64,000 nucleotides of DNA from Pseudeuparius sepicola (lineage: Eukaryota; Arthropoda; Insecta; Coleoptera; Anthribidae), in NCBI GenBank assembly GCA_963920635.1, contig OY987301.1, positions 53,822,560 through 53,886,559 of the forward strand. Reading direction: 5' to 3'. The notes under the pieces are model-generated. The model was given only the letters and a program-made list of their open reading frames with translations, had not been told where the DNA came from and searched no databases. Positions 42,074 through 52,687 of this stretch are shown here, piece after piece (the first letter of the stretch is position 1; every line of letters begins with the position of its first letter). The position numbers and the translations under genes were made by a program.

Positions 42074-45000
42074 CGACTTAGCCAAAAGGCATTCGCACTC
42101 CCTCTCTGGGGAACATTCACTCAGATCCCGGGTATCCCGGACACCATAAGGATCTGGCTCGGACGAGACCCTTGCCATGTTATCGGGCCTTAGGTGACAT
42201 TGATGTTGTTGGACGTTCCTTCACTCCCCATGAATTTCCTGACGGTTTGGGCTGTCACAAGTAGTACCGCTTTCTGCATGGACCTGTAAAGATTATCAGT
42301 TAGATCCAGCTCTTTGATGTTTCTCAGCAAACTTTTTGGTATGACACCAGTTGTTGACACGATGACTGGAATCGTCTGAATGTTGTCCATTTCCCATTGC
42401 CTTCTAATTCGTTCTTCTAAGTCTCTGTACTTCGCGATCTTCTCGACTTGCTTCACACGCAGGTTGTTGTTGTTCGGGATGGCCACATCAATCAGAGTTC
42501 TCTTCCTAGAAATTTTATCAACTATTATAAGGTCCGGTCTGTTATGGGCAACTCGTTGATCTGTCAGAACTGTACGATCCCAGTACATCTTGTAGTTGCT
42601 GTTCTCAAGAACAGGCTCCGGTGTGTAGCTGTAATATGGGATCCTCTCTGCCTGCACAAGCAGAAGTTTTTCCGCCAGTTCCTGGTGCAAGATATTGGCA
42701 ACCGAATCGTGTCGTTCCTTATATTCCGTTGATGCGAACATCTGACATCCTCCTGTTATGTGCTGGATTGTTTCTGAAGTTGGGCACCCGTATCTGCATC
42801 TGTCATCCACTACCGATGCATCTCCTACAATGAATTTTAGGTAGTTGCGAGTTGGTATAACCTGATCTTGTATGGCCAGTAGGAAGCCTTCCGTCTCGGA
42901 GAACATTCGTCCCGAGGTCAGCCAATAGTTCGACGCCAACTTGTCGACATGTTCCTGGTTAACCTCATTAGGATGCCTCCCGTGCAGCGGCTTCCACAAC
43001 CACCTCTGTAGTTTATCGTTGTCGGTTCGGTGGTGATTTTGACGCTCGTGTTCCGTCAGACGTAGCGGTGTTGAGACGTCTGCTCCGCATATAGCCCTAT
43101 GTAGTGTGGAGCTGTTGGCCTGCCTGTAGAAATAATTACGCAGATTTAATATTTATTGGTCCAATTGCTTGCTGAGATCTGCCAATCCTCTTCCTCCTAG
43201 TTGACGTAGCAGAGTTGTTCTTTCTACGGCGCTACGGGGATGATGTTTATGAGCTTTTGTCAGTAGTGTCCTAACTTTTCGTTGCAGGTTGTTGATGTCC
43301 GTGTTGGTCCAATTCACTATTCCGAACGAATAGCTGAGTACAGAGCACGCATACGTGTTCAGGGCCTTAAACAAATTCCTGCTGTTAAGATCAGTTTGCA
43401 CTACTTGTCTTACTCTCTTGATGAATTCATTCGTTAAATCAGTCTTCATTGTTCGATGGTCTATCCTTTGAGCGTGTTTCATCCCGAGATACATGTCTGT
43501 ATCTCCCATGCTCATTGCTTCGATCTCCTGGCCGTCCTGCATCTCGTGTGAGCTTTATTCGAGCTTTCCCCGGATGATATTAAGGGTGCGGCACTTGTCC
43601 AGTCCAAACAGCATTCCGATGTCCCTGGAGAACTCCTCTACAATTTTAAGCATTTGCGTTAGTTGGTTTTTGGTTGCGGCGATCAGTTTTAAATCATCCA
43701 TATATAATAGGTGATTCAACTTGATCGCTTCTGCGTTGTTGCTTTTGATAGCGAAGCCATATTTTGTAGAGTTCAACCGATGTGATAGAGGGTTCATCGC
43801 CATGCAGAACCACAGTGGACTGAGTGAATCTCCTTGGAAAATCCCTCTTCGGATGTTGATTGTGTCGGTCTCGATGTTACTGTTTGCGGTTCTGAGTTGT
43901 ATCTTAGTGCGCCAGGTTGTCATAACGTGTTCTAAAAAGGAAACTGTATGATGATCTATTTTATACAGCTTTAAGATACCTGTGAGCCAGTCGTGAGGTA
44001 CGGAATCAAATGCTTTTTTGTAGTCCACATAAGCCATGTGGAGGTTTCGTTGCTTGGAATGAGCCTGGTTGCAGATAACAGAGTCTATGATGAGTTGCTC
44101 TTTGCATCCCATTGCGCCCTTCGAGCAGCCCTTCTGCTGCATTGCAATGATGTTGTTCCGCTCGCAGTGAGCATATATTCGCTGCGTAAGGCAAGATGTG
44201 ATTATCTTGTACAGCGTAGGCAAGCAGGTTATTGGGCGGTACTTGGCAGGGTTATCCGTATTCCGCTGGTCTTTTGGTAACAGGTAGGTTGCACCCTGCG
44301 TAAGAAACAATGGCATTTTCAGAGGATCGAGCAAGACTTCATTAATTAAGGTAGTTATTTGTTCATGCGTGCACCACAACTTCTTAATCCAATAATTTTG
44401 GAGATGATCTGGACCTGGTGCCTTCCAGTTGTGCGAATTCTTGATGACATCGGAGACCTCAGCGGTTGTGAATTGCTCGTGTTGCATCTGGCTATAGTTC
44501 CGGCCCATCTCGCGTTCTTCGCTGATCCAGCTTGCACTGACATTGTATGGACCTGGTGTGGGAAGTTGATTTCTCCAGAAACCGTCGACCTGTTATCTGC
44601 TAGGGTAACTCGCATTTGTGGCATCGGCGCTAGAATTAAAAGCACGGTAGAAACCCTTTTCTGATCGTTCAAAGAGTTTGTTGTCTCGTTTCCTGTTGTT
44701 ACTAGCCTTGTATCTCCTCAGTCGCCCTGCGAAAACACAAAGTTTTTGTTTTAATGTGTCAAGACATTGTTGAGCAGTGATGTTCGCGGGGTCATGCCGA
44801 GAATGCATTTGGGTGCGGCTCATTATTGCCTGCACCGCCCTCTGGATCCTTCTAGTTCTAACTCCTCTGATATATTCCGTCACTTGTCCTATGTCTTTAC
44901 GGAGACTCTCGATCTTCCGATTTAGTCGCATTTCCCATTGAGCCATTCGTGGTTCTGGTCTTGCACGATTCAACTCTTGGGCCGTTAGGATCTTGGCACC

Positions 45001-45497
45001 CATTACAGTGGTGACTGCCGTTGCGGCACAGTAGATTAACATGTGCATACGTTCTAATGTTGGTGTCACTGAAACATAGTTTGGTAAAATTCTTGTGTTC
45101 ATAAGATCGAGCACGATCGCAAGTTTCCTGGAAGAATTTAATCTTAGTAGCGGTGGCCTGCTCAGTGGGTCTGTGCCTTCGTATCGCAATACTGCCTGTC
45201 TCATATGTGCGTTTAAGCCTTCAAAATGTTCTTCGTTAACCGATTCCAGACTCTCGGTTGTTGGTTCTACCGTTTCGGCTTCTAGTTGTTGTCCAGGCGC
45301 TTGAAGTTCCCCCATTGTTGTTGTTGTCATCTATGTCTGTGTTCGCCGTGGATCTCTAGCTTAACTTCCCGTTTGATAGCGTTAAGTCGCGTTTCTGGAA
45401 TTCGGTTATTTCTTAGAATAGTTCTATACTGATCTGACACTCTTTGTTCAGACACTTGCATGTGTGGAAACTCCTTGCAGAACTCGGCATGCAGTTG
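42074..45497 (-). mobile_element. R4/Dong-like LINE, copy 3 (longest)
   Basis: It runs from (ATT)n at 42060-42073 to a long (ATT)n tract at about 45498-45535. The single ORF covers an N-terminal region, RT and nuclease in several frames. The reading frame is still open at the 5' edge, so a little of the 5' end may be missing. Confidence 0.85.
42190..45480 (-). pseudogene. R4/Dong-like LINE ORF: RT plus restriction-like endonuclease
   Basis: The N-terminal part (44593-45480) has a segment RVSDQYRTILRNNRI and a basic region. The RT block (43555-44508) contains NWKAPGPDHLQNYW, YRPITCLPTLYKI, AYVDYKKAFDSVPHDWL, GIFQGDSLSPLWFCMA and the catalytic YMDDLKL. Blocks 43153-43542 and 42190-42999 carry the thumb, the CCHC finger and the nuclease NRPDLIIVDK..LIDVAIP, ending AVLLVTAQTVRKFMG. 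Frame breaks near 44540, 43548 and 43000-43150 inactivate it. The single ORF, C-terminal PD-x-D nuclease and microsatellite target place it near R4/Dong. Confidence 0.85.
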
Positions 45498-45583
45498 TTG
45501 TCGTTATTGTTATTATTATTATTATTATTATTATTAGCACCTCGACTAGTACTCACCTGCTTTTTTCTGAGCCTTATTATTTT

Positions 45584-46172
45584 TTAAGTGTCTCTACTAA
45601 CTTTCTGCTGTATTACATCCACTTCTTTTTCATTTTGTAGCTCATTCAGTTGTCTTCTACTAATTTCAGCCGCTCTACATAAATCTTCTGCCTTTTGTAG
45701 TGTTAGGTTACTTTGCTGCAACAATCTTTCTTGCAACGACAAATCTTGAATTCCACTAACGACTTTATCTCGTATCAACGATGTCTCCAACGTTCCAAAA
45801 TTACTTACAGATGCTAATATTTTAATATCAATAATAAAATTATCCATACTCTCCTTTTTGTTGTACACAAGTAAAAAACTTGTATCGGTCGAATGTTTCA
45901 TTTTTAAACGGTTTACAATATTGTGTAAATGCTTCAAGAACTTCATTAAATTTCTTTCTGTTTTCTTCTGTCAAATTGAAAGTTTGAAATTTTATTTGAG
46001 CTTCTTCACCTGCTATAAGGAGAATTGCCACTTTGGTTTCATCGTTCTTACTATGCAAACCAGTCGCATGCACATAGATATCTATACTTTTTAGGAATTG
46101 TTCCAAGTTTTTATGAACATTCTTGTCAAAATCAAGGCTCTTCGGTGGTTTAAAATATCCAATATAATCCAT
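45584..46172 (-). pseudogene. gag: Gypsy C Gag, N-terminal part
   Basis: The ATG at 46172 opens MDYIGYFKPPKSLDFDKN, followed by a capsid-like region with WHSK/HSKNDETKVAILLIAGEE and a frame change near 45840-45940. The second frame gives FLLVYNKKESMDNFIIDIKI, LIRDKVVSGIQDLSLQERLL and LTLQKAEDLCRAAEISRRQ, a conserved order in this Gypsy group. It stops at 45584, shortly before the (ATT)n that received R4/Dong-like copy 3. Confidence 0.8.
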
Positions 46173-46250
46173 TGTGTTAGTCAGCTTCTTTTCAACAGCA
46201 CATCAAATTCTCATATTCTTCTTTATTATCTTTACAATATTTATTTATCT

Positions 46251-46261
46251 ACCTGACACCA
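46251..46261 (-). promoter_or_regulatory. primer-binding site of Gypsy C
   Basis: TGGTGTCAGGT directly follows the 5' LTR on the minus strand. Its first nine bases are the same as in A, B and D (leucine-tRNA type) but the match then ends. Confidence 0.55.
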
Positions 46262-46424
46262 TGTTACGTTTGTGTGGTTCATGTTATATATTATTAAATA
46301 CTAAGCAAATTATTTTTTAAGTCTTGACCTTTGTTCAGCTGTCTCTTATAAACAACAACGTTCGTCCTCTGTTTATTCTCTAACCTATTCTAAATAATAT
46401 CTCATATACCAGATGTATATAACA
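46262..46424 (-). repeat. 5' LTR of Gypsy C
   Basis: 163 bp with TG..CA ends, matching 27848-27995 plus 8680-8704. Short for a Gypsy LTR. Confidence 0.85.
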
Positions 46425-47027
46425 CTGCAGGTTGTTATAGATATAGAGTTCCGTGCATTTATATGAGCCGGATAACACGTCATTAGTTTCATTATTCGCC
46501 CATGGTTGGCACTATCGAATGAAATATGCATTCTATTCTTTTCCACTAAAACCTCGACTAAAACTGACACCAGCCTCTAAAAATTATTCTGAGGTTAAAA
46601 ATTCTCATCGGGTTATTGTAATCTAGAGGTAAAATTAAGTCAAAAAGGGCTTTGAAGCAAGGTTGGTTTATAGGAAGGATAGGGCATTCGACGACTTAGA
46701 AGGGAAGGGGGGGTGAGAGAGGCAAGGGACGAAAGGGTTGATAGCATTTACCTACACGTGAATTGGTGATATACCTAGTAACTTCGTAAACATTTAACGT
46801 TTCCAACCATAGGCGCAAACAGACTTTTTGACATATATTCATTTCACGCTTTCAGTCAAAGGCGTGTTTATTGCTTACTATGGTTTACGCGTAAATTTCC
46901 TATATTGCTTTTGCTATTTTTCCTCTTAAAATGTCTCGGTATTTTTGATACGCCACTGCCACCAAGCTGTGAGAAGGAAAAGGACATTCTGTATTTTTTT
47001 GCTTTTATAAAAAATTCAGTGGAATAT
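46425..47027. other. unclassified stretch
   Basis: No gene recognised. A purine-rich run near 46690-46735 stands out but has no assigned role. Confidence 0.35.
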
Positions 47028-47161
47028 CAATGATATTATTTCCTAGTTTGGAGTATTGTGAGAGTGAGAATTATTATTATTATTATTATTTCAACAATGA
47101 TATTATTTCCTAGTTTGGAGTATTGTGAGAGTGAGAATTATTATTATTATTATTATTTCAA
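47028..47161 (+). repeat. two 67-bp tandem units ending in (ATT)n
   Basis: The unit contains TTCCTAGTTTGGAGTATTGT followed by GAGAGTGAGAA and (ATT)n TTTCAAC, repeated twice with almost no change. A diverged relative ends the insert at 40938-40975. Confidence 0.85.
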
Positions 47162-47524
47162 CGTGGTATTATCCGGGCGACTCTGTACCTATATGATTTT
47201 TCATAAACCTGTATATTAGGTAGGTACACTTATTAATTCTCTGGCGTCACCAGAATCCTAACTTATAGGTGACATTTTCAAGTGCGCCAATAGTTGAGTG
47301 AACCGATCGTCGATGGATCGAATCGTGGTACTGGCGTTATATTCTCTTTTCAAAATTTTTAATTTGGTGCCATGGGCTTAAGGGGGGAGAGGTCGGGGCC
47401 GACTATTACCTACCACAACAATGACTTTCCCACGATCCCACAACTTTTTCCAGTCCCAAATGCCGCAGTACCTACCAATACGAGCCGCAGTATCTAGCTA
47501 CCCACAAGTTCGACGCACTAACTC
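47162..47524. other. unclassified stretch
   Basis: No gene, RNA or repeat structure recognised. Confidence 0.35.
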
Positions 47525-48456
47525 ATTAGAAAGTGATTTGTGGTGATGGCCTCTAAATCATTAGGATTGTTAGAAACTCTGGTTAGGGGTTGTAAATTAC
47601 TACTGTTCTCTGCTTCAGTAAATAATGTCATTAACGTTTCTTCTCTTAGCTCTTCTGCATATAATCTTTCCAATTACTTTCTTTACCTATCCCACCACTC
47701 TTTCCCAGGCTCCACCCATGTTTGGGGCTGCGGTAGGATTAAATTTAAATTCAATTCTCTTTGTTGTTAATGGGTCCTCCATTTCCATTTTCTTCCAATC
47801 TTCTACAGCTTTCCTAATTTCTTTATCTTCAGCTCTAAAATTACTCCCATTGTCATAGAATATCTTGCTGTCATGTTGGATCAAAAGTCTTGTAACACGG
47901 TGTTTGGGACTTCTTCTATGAACAAGCATTACATCTTTCATTTGAGGATTTTAAGTCTTTAACCTACTTTTCTTGCACATGTTCTTTCTTTCTTGTAGAC
48001 ATCTGATTTTTTCAACAAATATCTCTTCTTGTGAACATATAATCCATTCCTTTTCTGCAATTTTTAGCTCCTCTATAGATAAATGTGTTTCCCTTGGTGC
48101 ATTTTTCTTCAACAAAATATTGACAAATCGTAAACACCATGAAGTGGTACTTTTTAATTTTATCCATTTCAAAAATTTCTTAATATCTAGCAAAATATCT
48201 ACGAGTGTTATTGTGGTGGTAGATATGTGACAGTATTTTCTCTCTGCATCTCATCTTCAATAATATTGCGAGTAGCAGACGCAATATTTTTCTCCCGGGG
48301 ACTCATCTCTTCATCTAGCATTAAAAACCCTGGTCCTTCAAACCACATATCTGAAAAGCCGTTCCGCGGTTTAAGCCATTTTCCGATTTGGTACGCGTCC
48401 TGGTGGGACTCGAATTTGGCGCGCCGCGCCGATCAAGAAAAAGTAAGGTCATTATA
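47525..48456 (-). pseudogene. pol: BEL/Pao Pol fragment: RNase H end to integrase
   Basis: In minus order I read RRAKFESHQDAYQ and MWFEGPGFLML (end of the RNase H region), TSWCLRFVNILLKK and EELKIAEKEWIICSQEEIFV (linker to integrase). Integrase follows: IFYDNGSNFRAEDKEIRKAV and FKFNPTAAPNMGGAWERVVG, then AEELREETLMTLFTEAEN and NNPNDLEAITTNHFLMS. A deletion removed the integrase zinc finger and first catalytic segment. The MITE at 48457 borders its upstream end. Confidence 0.85.
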
Positions 48457-48770
48457 CTAAAATCGAGCAACTCTGGCATAAACAAGAGCACGTGCGTTGA
48501 AATATTCGCCAGAGCCGCCCTGAGGCACGACCTTTATTTTATTTATTTTAGTTTTACTATTGTTAACATAACAATATTTCGGGAAAAAATTATTGGCTTC
48601 ATAAGATGGTTCAAAACATTCATAAAGTTATTTGTGGATGTGTCTAAATAGCTGAAAACAACAAGATAAAACTGCGTAGATATACTTTTGCGGTCGAGTA
48701 CGTCCCTGCTGCCAGGCGCGCTGAACACGTGCTTTTATTTACGCCAGGCGTAAGAATTGCTCGATTTTAG
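48457..48770. mobile_element. MITE with CTAAAATCGAGCAA-type ends, copy 2
   Basis: The same ends and the same TACGCCAGGCGTA palindrome as copy 1, with 314 bp and TTATA repeated on both sides (48452-48456, 48771-48775). Confidence 0.8.
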
Positions 48771-49673
48771 TTATATACAAATCGATCGAGGTATCCGCAA
48801 AAGAAAATGGGTTAGTTTTGGTTTGTTTGCTTTTCCGAGAATTGTCTGGCAGTTTGACCTTTTACTTAGGTTTTGAGTAATCACGCGGAGAACAGGTAAT
48901 TGCGCGATGGCGATGGGTTATTGCTTTTACTGTACCTATCCTAACTTGATTGTATATAATGCTCTCGACGTCTTTTATTTCCATCTTTTATTCGGGAAAG
49001 CTAGGCTAGAAAAGCTTTAGAATCAGTCCATGAGAAACTTAAGTAGGCTTTTGCCCGTTACCATGCAGCCCCTGCCCCTGCACTTTGTCCTAGGAAAAAT
49101 TTGTTTACCCTATATATTGTTAAGATATTTTGTGTCTTTACCTTTAAATTTCCAGTTGTTTTTGTAGATTCCTTGCTATTTTTAGTCCTAATACCCAGGG
49201 GTGCCTTTGGTAAAGCCCCGTTTAAGTGAAAGCGTGCAGCAAAGCATTACCTATATTATCATTGTCCTTGGCCGTTTAAAGCACATCCATACGACTCTTT
49301 ATCTGCGAAAAGGTTATCGTTGGTTAACGTAGCCACGTTAGCCAGAATAAGCAATTCATTAAGGATATTATTTATAGACAAAGTAGAATCAGTAAATCCA
49401 CAAAATCAGTAAAATTTATTGTTAAATGATAACTGTATAAATTTTTACTATAATATGTAGATTGTAGATATCAACTAATTGTTCTAAATTGATGTTTTTT
49501 AGAGTTGTTTATACATTTATTTCATAAGTACAAGATAAATTTATGAAGAAGTTTAACAATGGTACAATCATTGCATTGTTTTGTTTTAGATTTATAATAC
49601 TGACTCAGACAAATAATGTTACTAAACATTTTTTATCTTGGCAGGGTCTGTATTGAATTGAATTATTAGTATA
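48771..49673. other. unclassified AT-rich stretch
   Basis: No supportable gene or repeat. It ends with TATA (49670-49673), the left target bases of Gypsy B. Confidence 0.4.
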
Positions 49674-50087
49674 TGTTATATCCGACCTCAAGCATCACCT
49701 TGATCATAACCTTGTTTTTACCCTTGATTCTGTTTACTGTTGGATATTATGTTCTCATTCTCTATTGTTCAAGATGCTTACTACACAGATATCATTTTCC
49801 ATTGTATATTGTTCTAGAATGATTACTAGAACATATTATATTCCTTTTGAGTATTGTTAAAACTTGCTTACTGCAAGAATTGCAGAATTTGATCTTCCCT
49901 TTGTCTTTATATTCTTTTCCCATGAGAACCACAACACCTCAGCATAACAGATCTGTATAAATAGGACCTAGTAAAGTAAGAGTGTCAATTCTAGTCTTGT
50001 CTGTAGTCTAAGCCGAAACTCTGTAACTCGCGTTACTCAAATAAAAGTTTTTTTAAAAAAGTCTTCGTCTTGACGTCGCCCGTAACA
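49674..50087 (+). repeat. 5' LTR of Gypsy B
   Basis: 414 bp, TGTTATATCC..CCCGTAACA, nearly the same as the LTRs of A. The left flank TATA is the same target tetramer as in A. Confidence 0.95.
49956..49963 (+). promoter_or_regulatory. TATA box of the Gypsy B LTR
   Basis: TATAAATA, conserved in the A LTRs. An AATAAA signal follows at 50040-50045, giving a plausible short R region. Confidence 0.65.
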
Positions 50088-50090
50088 ATT

Positions 50091-50107
50091 TGGTGTCAGA
50101 AGTGGGA
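50091..50107 (+). promoter_or_regulatory. primer-binding site of Gypsy B (tRNA-Leu type)
   Basis: TGGTGTCAGAAGTGGGA, 3 nt after the LTR, complementary to a leucine tRNA 3' end. Confidence 0.85.
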
Positions 50108-50426
50108 TCCTCGATAAAAGGGTCTTCAACGAAGGAGATCTGGAGGCACTTAGAAGGACAGTCTCCTCGGGGGTCACCACACCACTACGATTGGAGCCAG
50201 CTGAAAAGGGTCTTCGACAGGGAGATCCGGAGGCACTAAGAAGGACAGTCTCCTGAGGCCAGCATCCAACAACAACAGCAGCATCAACGACATCCAGCGA
50301 GCATGAAGTTACTTCTATTGTAAGTGAAAAACTTGAAGTGAATTTTATTTGTGATTTTTTTTGAACTTTCTACGTTGCTATTATTGAACTTTCTACGTTA
50401 TAACGATATTACCTTTTCATTTCAAC
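50108..50426 (+). other. 5' leader of Gypsy B
   Basis: It contains the same imperfect duplication of about 100 bp as Gypsy A (GGGTCTTC..GGAGATC(T/C)GGAGGCAC..GGACAGTCTCCT). No open frame of note. A splice donor for env mRNA could lie here but I cannot point to it safely. Confidence 0.6.
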
Positions 50427-51623
50427 ATGCCGGATAACGAAGCTATAAACTCTAATGTAAACAATGAAGCAAACGCTTCAAATAACGACGAAGTACCATT
50501 TAAATTAAGCGAAATATTTTCTATCATCCCTGAATACGATGGGGATCAAATCAACTTAAATACTTTTATCATTGCATGTGATAGGGCCATGCAAATGACT
50601 GTTGGCGACCAAGCCATTTTACTTGTTATAAAAATTAAAAATCAATTAAAGGGACGTGCAGCCCAACTTATCAATTCAAGAGATTTGAGTACCTGGCGCG
50701 AAATCAAACAATTACTTAACGTTCATTTCGGAGATCCTCGCGATCTAACTTCATTAATTCAAGATTTACAAAGAATGTGTCAATCCCAAAATGAAAATGC
50801 TTTGACTTCTGTAGGCAGAGTTCAAACTCACTGCTCAAAAATGTATGCCGCAATAGGAAAACAAAGCCTTCTCACTAGGGAACAAAAAGAGTCGCAAGCT
50901 ACATTAATCGATAGCATGTGTCTAAATACAGTTTTGACAGGTCTAGAACCAAGAATAGGGCAACTAATTCGTGCTAGCAATCCACCAAACATGATGGATG
51001 CTATAGCTTTAATTAAGAGAGAATTGCAACTTTCTTATTTTGAAAATCAAAAATTTCAGAGGCAAAATCGTGTACCAGTCTTCAATAATAATGTTAAGAG
51101 AACTAATTATAGTTTTCCAAAATTTTGTAATTATTGCAAAAGAAATGGACATACTATCAATGAATGTCGAACAAAAAATCAAAATAATTATTACAGAAAT
51201 GGTCCAAATCCTTCTAGCTTCTCTAACAATTTCCAAAATAACTCCCAAAGAAATAATTTCTCCCAAAATAGGTTCCATCAAAGACCATCTTTTCCTCAGC
51301 AACATAATTTTCCAACTCCTTCTTTCCAACCTAGGAACCACCCTCAAAACTTCCAACCAAGAAATCAACCTCCTAGAAATTTTTGTAATAATATCCCTAG
51401 GAACAATTTCCCAAGAACTTTTGATAATAATTCAGGTTTCCAGCCTTCTAATCAAAATTTGACTCCTAGATTTCCAAATTCAAATCGAAATAACCAAAAT
51501 AGAACTCCCCAACAACATTATCTGGGCCAAAGCGAAAATTTTCAATTAACAGCCTCGGACCAGAATCCTATTCCGAATTTCAAGAATCTTGGTATGACCA
51601 ATACGGACCAAACGTTTGCATAA
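50427..51623 (+). CDS. gag: Gag polyprotein of Gypsy B
   Basis: 398 residues from a genuine ATG (MPDNEAINS). Residues 25-220 form the capsid-like region (PFKLSEIFSIIPEYDGD, TWREIKQLLNVHFGDPRDL). Residues 234-247 are a CCHC zinc knuckle (CNYCKRNGHTINEC) for RNA binding. The last 150 residues are rich in Asn, Gln, Phe and Pro with repeated PRNxP units. The frame is complete. Pol follows in the -1 frame with overlap, as in errantiviruses, but I see no classic slippery heptamer. Gag would assemble particles and package RNA. Confidence 0.9.
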   Translation: MPDNEAINSNVNNEANASNNDEVPFKLSEIFSIIPEYDGDQINLNTFIIACDRAMQMTVGDQAILLVIKIKNQLKGRAAQLINSRDLSTWREIKQLLNVHFGDPRDLTSLIQDLQRMCQSQNENALTSVGRVQTHCSKMYAAIGKQSLLTREQKESQATLIDSMCLNTVLTGLEPRIGQLIRASNPPNMMDAIALIKRELQLSYFENQKFQRQNRVPVFNNNVKRTNYSFPKFCNYCKRNGHTINECRTKNQNNYYRNGPNPSSFSNNFQNNSQRNNFSQNRFHQRPSFPQQHNFPTPSFQPRNHPQNFQPRNQPPRNFCNNIPRNNFPRTFDNNSGFQPSNQNLTPRFPNSNRNNQNRTPQQHYLGQSENFQLTASDQNPIPNFKNLGMTNTDQTFA

Positions 51624-52666
51624 ATACCGTTGACAATAGTAACTTATATTATATTAAAGATAATACCGATAAGTACAATATTTTAATTGACACAGGAGCT
51701 GGTATTTCAATTTTCAAACCAGAGACGGTTCAGCAATTTTTAAATCGATGTCCAGAAAATTTTCAAATTAAAGGTATTTCTGGCCAATCAATTCCTATTA
51801 CTGAAGCGGTATTTGTTTCTTTTACGGGTCCTCTTTCTCCTCATAAAGTTTATATTTGCGATCTAGATATAGGATTCCTCTGAATTTTAGGCGCTGACTT
51901 GCTAGAAAGGTACGGTGCAGTATTAGATTTTAGGAATAAACAATTAATTACGTACTATAAGGTACACGAATTACTTAAAGACGGAGATGAATTAAACGAG
52001 TTAACGAATAATAATGGTAATAATAATCGAGTCGTTTATAAAAGACAAGTTAATGTTGACGAAAGGTACGACAGCCTTCATATAAACGCTTATGAACGAA
52101 ATAATAATAATAATAATGATTATACGGAAAATATAAATAATTTTGAAAGCGAAAATACGAGTTATAATATAAATCAGGTTACGATAGAACCGCGTTGCGA
52201 AAAAATATGCAAGTTTCATACGAATAGATATACGAATAAAGAAATGATTTTATGCGCACAACGAGTAGAAAAGGTATATGTGCCAAACGCTATTGTAAAA
52301 ATAAACGAAGACGGTAATTTTTATACGACAATATTAAACGCTAATGCCATGACAAAGGATATTTGTTTCGAAGAATTTGAATTTGAGCCTTACATTAAAG
52401 AAACGAACGCTAGTACTAATATTATTTGTAATTTTAATAAAACGAAAAGCAGAGTAGAAGAAATAAAAGAATCATTAAGGCTAGAACATTTAAACGAAGA
52501 AGAAAAAGAATTAATTACTAATTTATGCTTGAATTTTGAAGATATATTTTACTTTGACGGAGATTTCTTAAGTTTTACTAATGAAATAAAACATACTATC
52601 GATACAGGCGACGCTAAGCCAATTTTTACTAAGTCTTATCGATATCCACAAGTTCACAAGGAATAA
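51624..52666 (+). pseudogene. pol: Gypsy B protease and linker with two stops
   Basis: In the -1 frame from gag the sequence reads NILIDTGAGISIFKPETVQQ, an aspartic protease with the DTG site, then a UGA at 51881-51883 within GFL-stop-ILGADLLERY. The linker continues with an Asn repeat coded by (AAT)n (about 52101-52118), [13 protein letters not shown] and the [20 protein letters not shown] segment before RT. A second stop, UAA at 52664-52666, replaces a GAA codon kept in Gypsy A. The first stop is shared with A, the second is private. Confidence 0.85.
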
Positions 52667-52687
52667 GTAAAAACACAAATTAATAAA

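Larger units (their letters stand above)
8680..46424 (-). mobile_element. Ty3/Gypsy element C, split by many nested insertions
   Basis: Matching LTR sequences (46262-46424, and 27848-27995 continued at 8680-8704) enclose, in minus order, Gag, zinc knuckles, protease, RT, RNase H end, integrase and Pol tail. Joining these pieces requires skipping insertions A, I, E, D, a 300-bp unknown block and two R4/Dong-like LINEs. The short LTR, the LDSGANC protease and the Gag style suggest the CsRn1 neighbourhood of Gypsy, which is an inference. I could not match a target duplication outside the LTRs. Confidence 0.8.

Noticed and set aside
47540..48460. Plus-strand open frames over this region
   Set aside because: Antisense shadows of the BEL/Pao integrase fragment on the minus strand.
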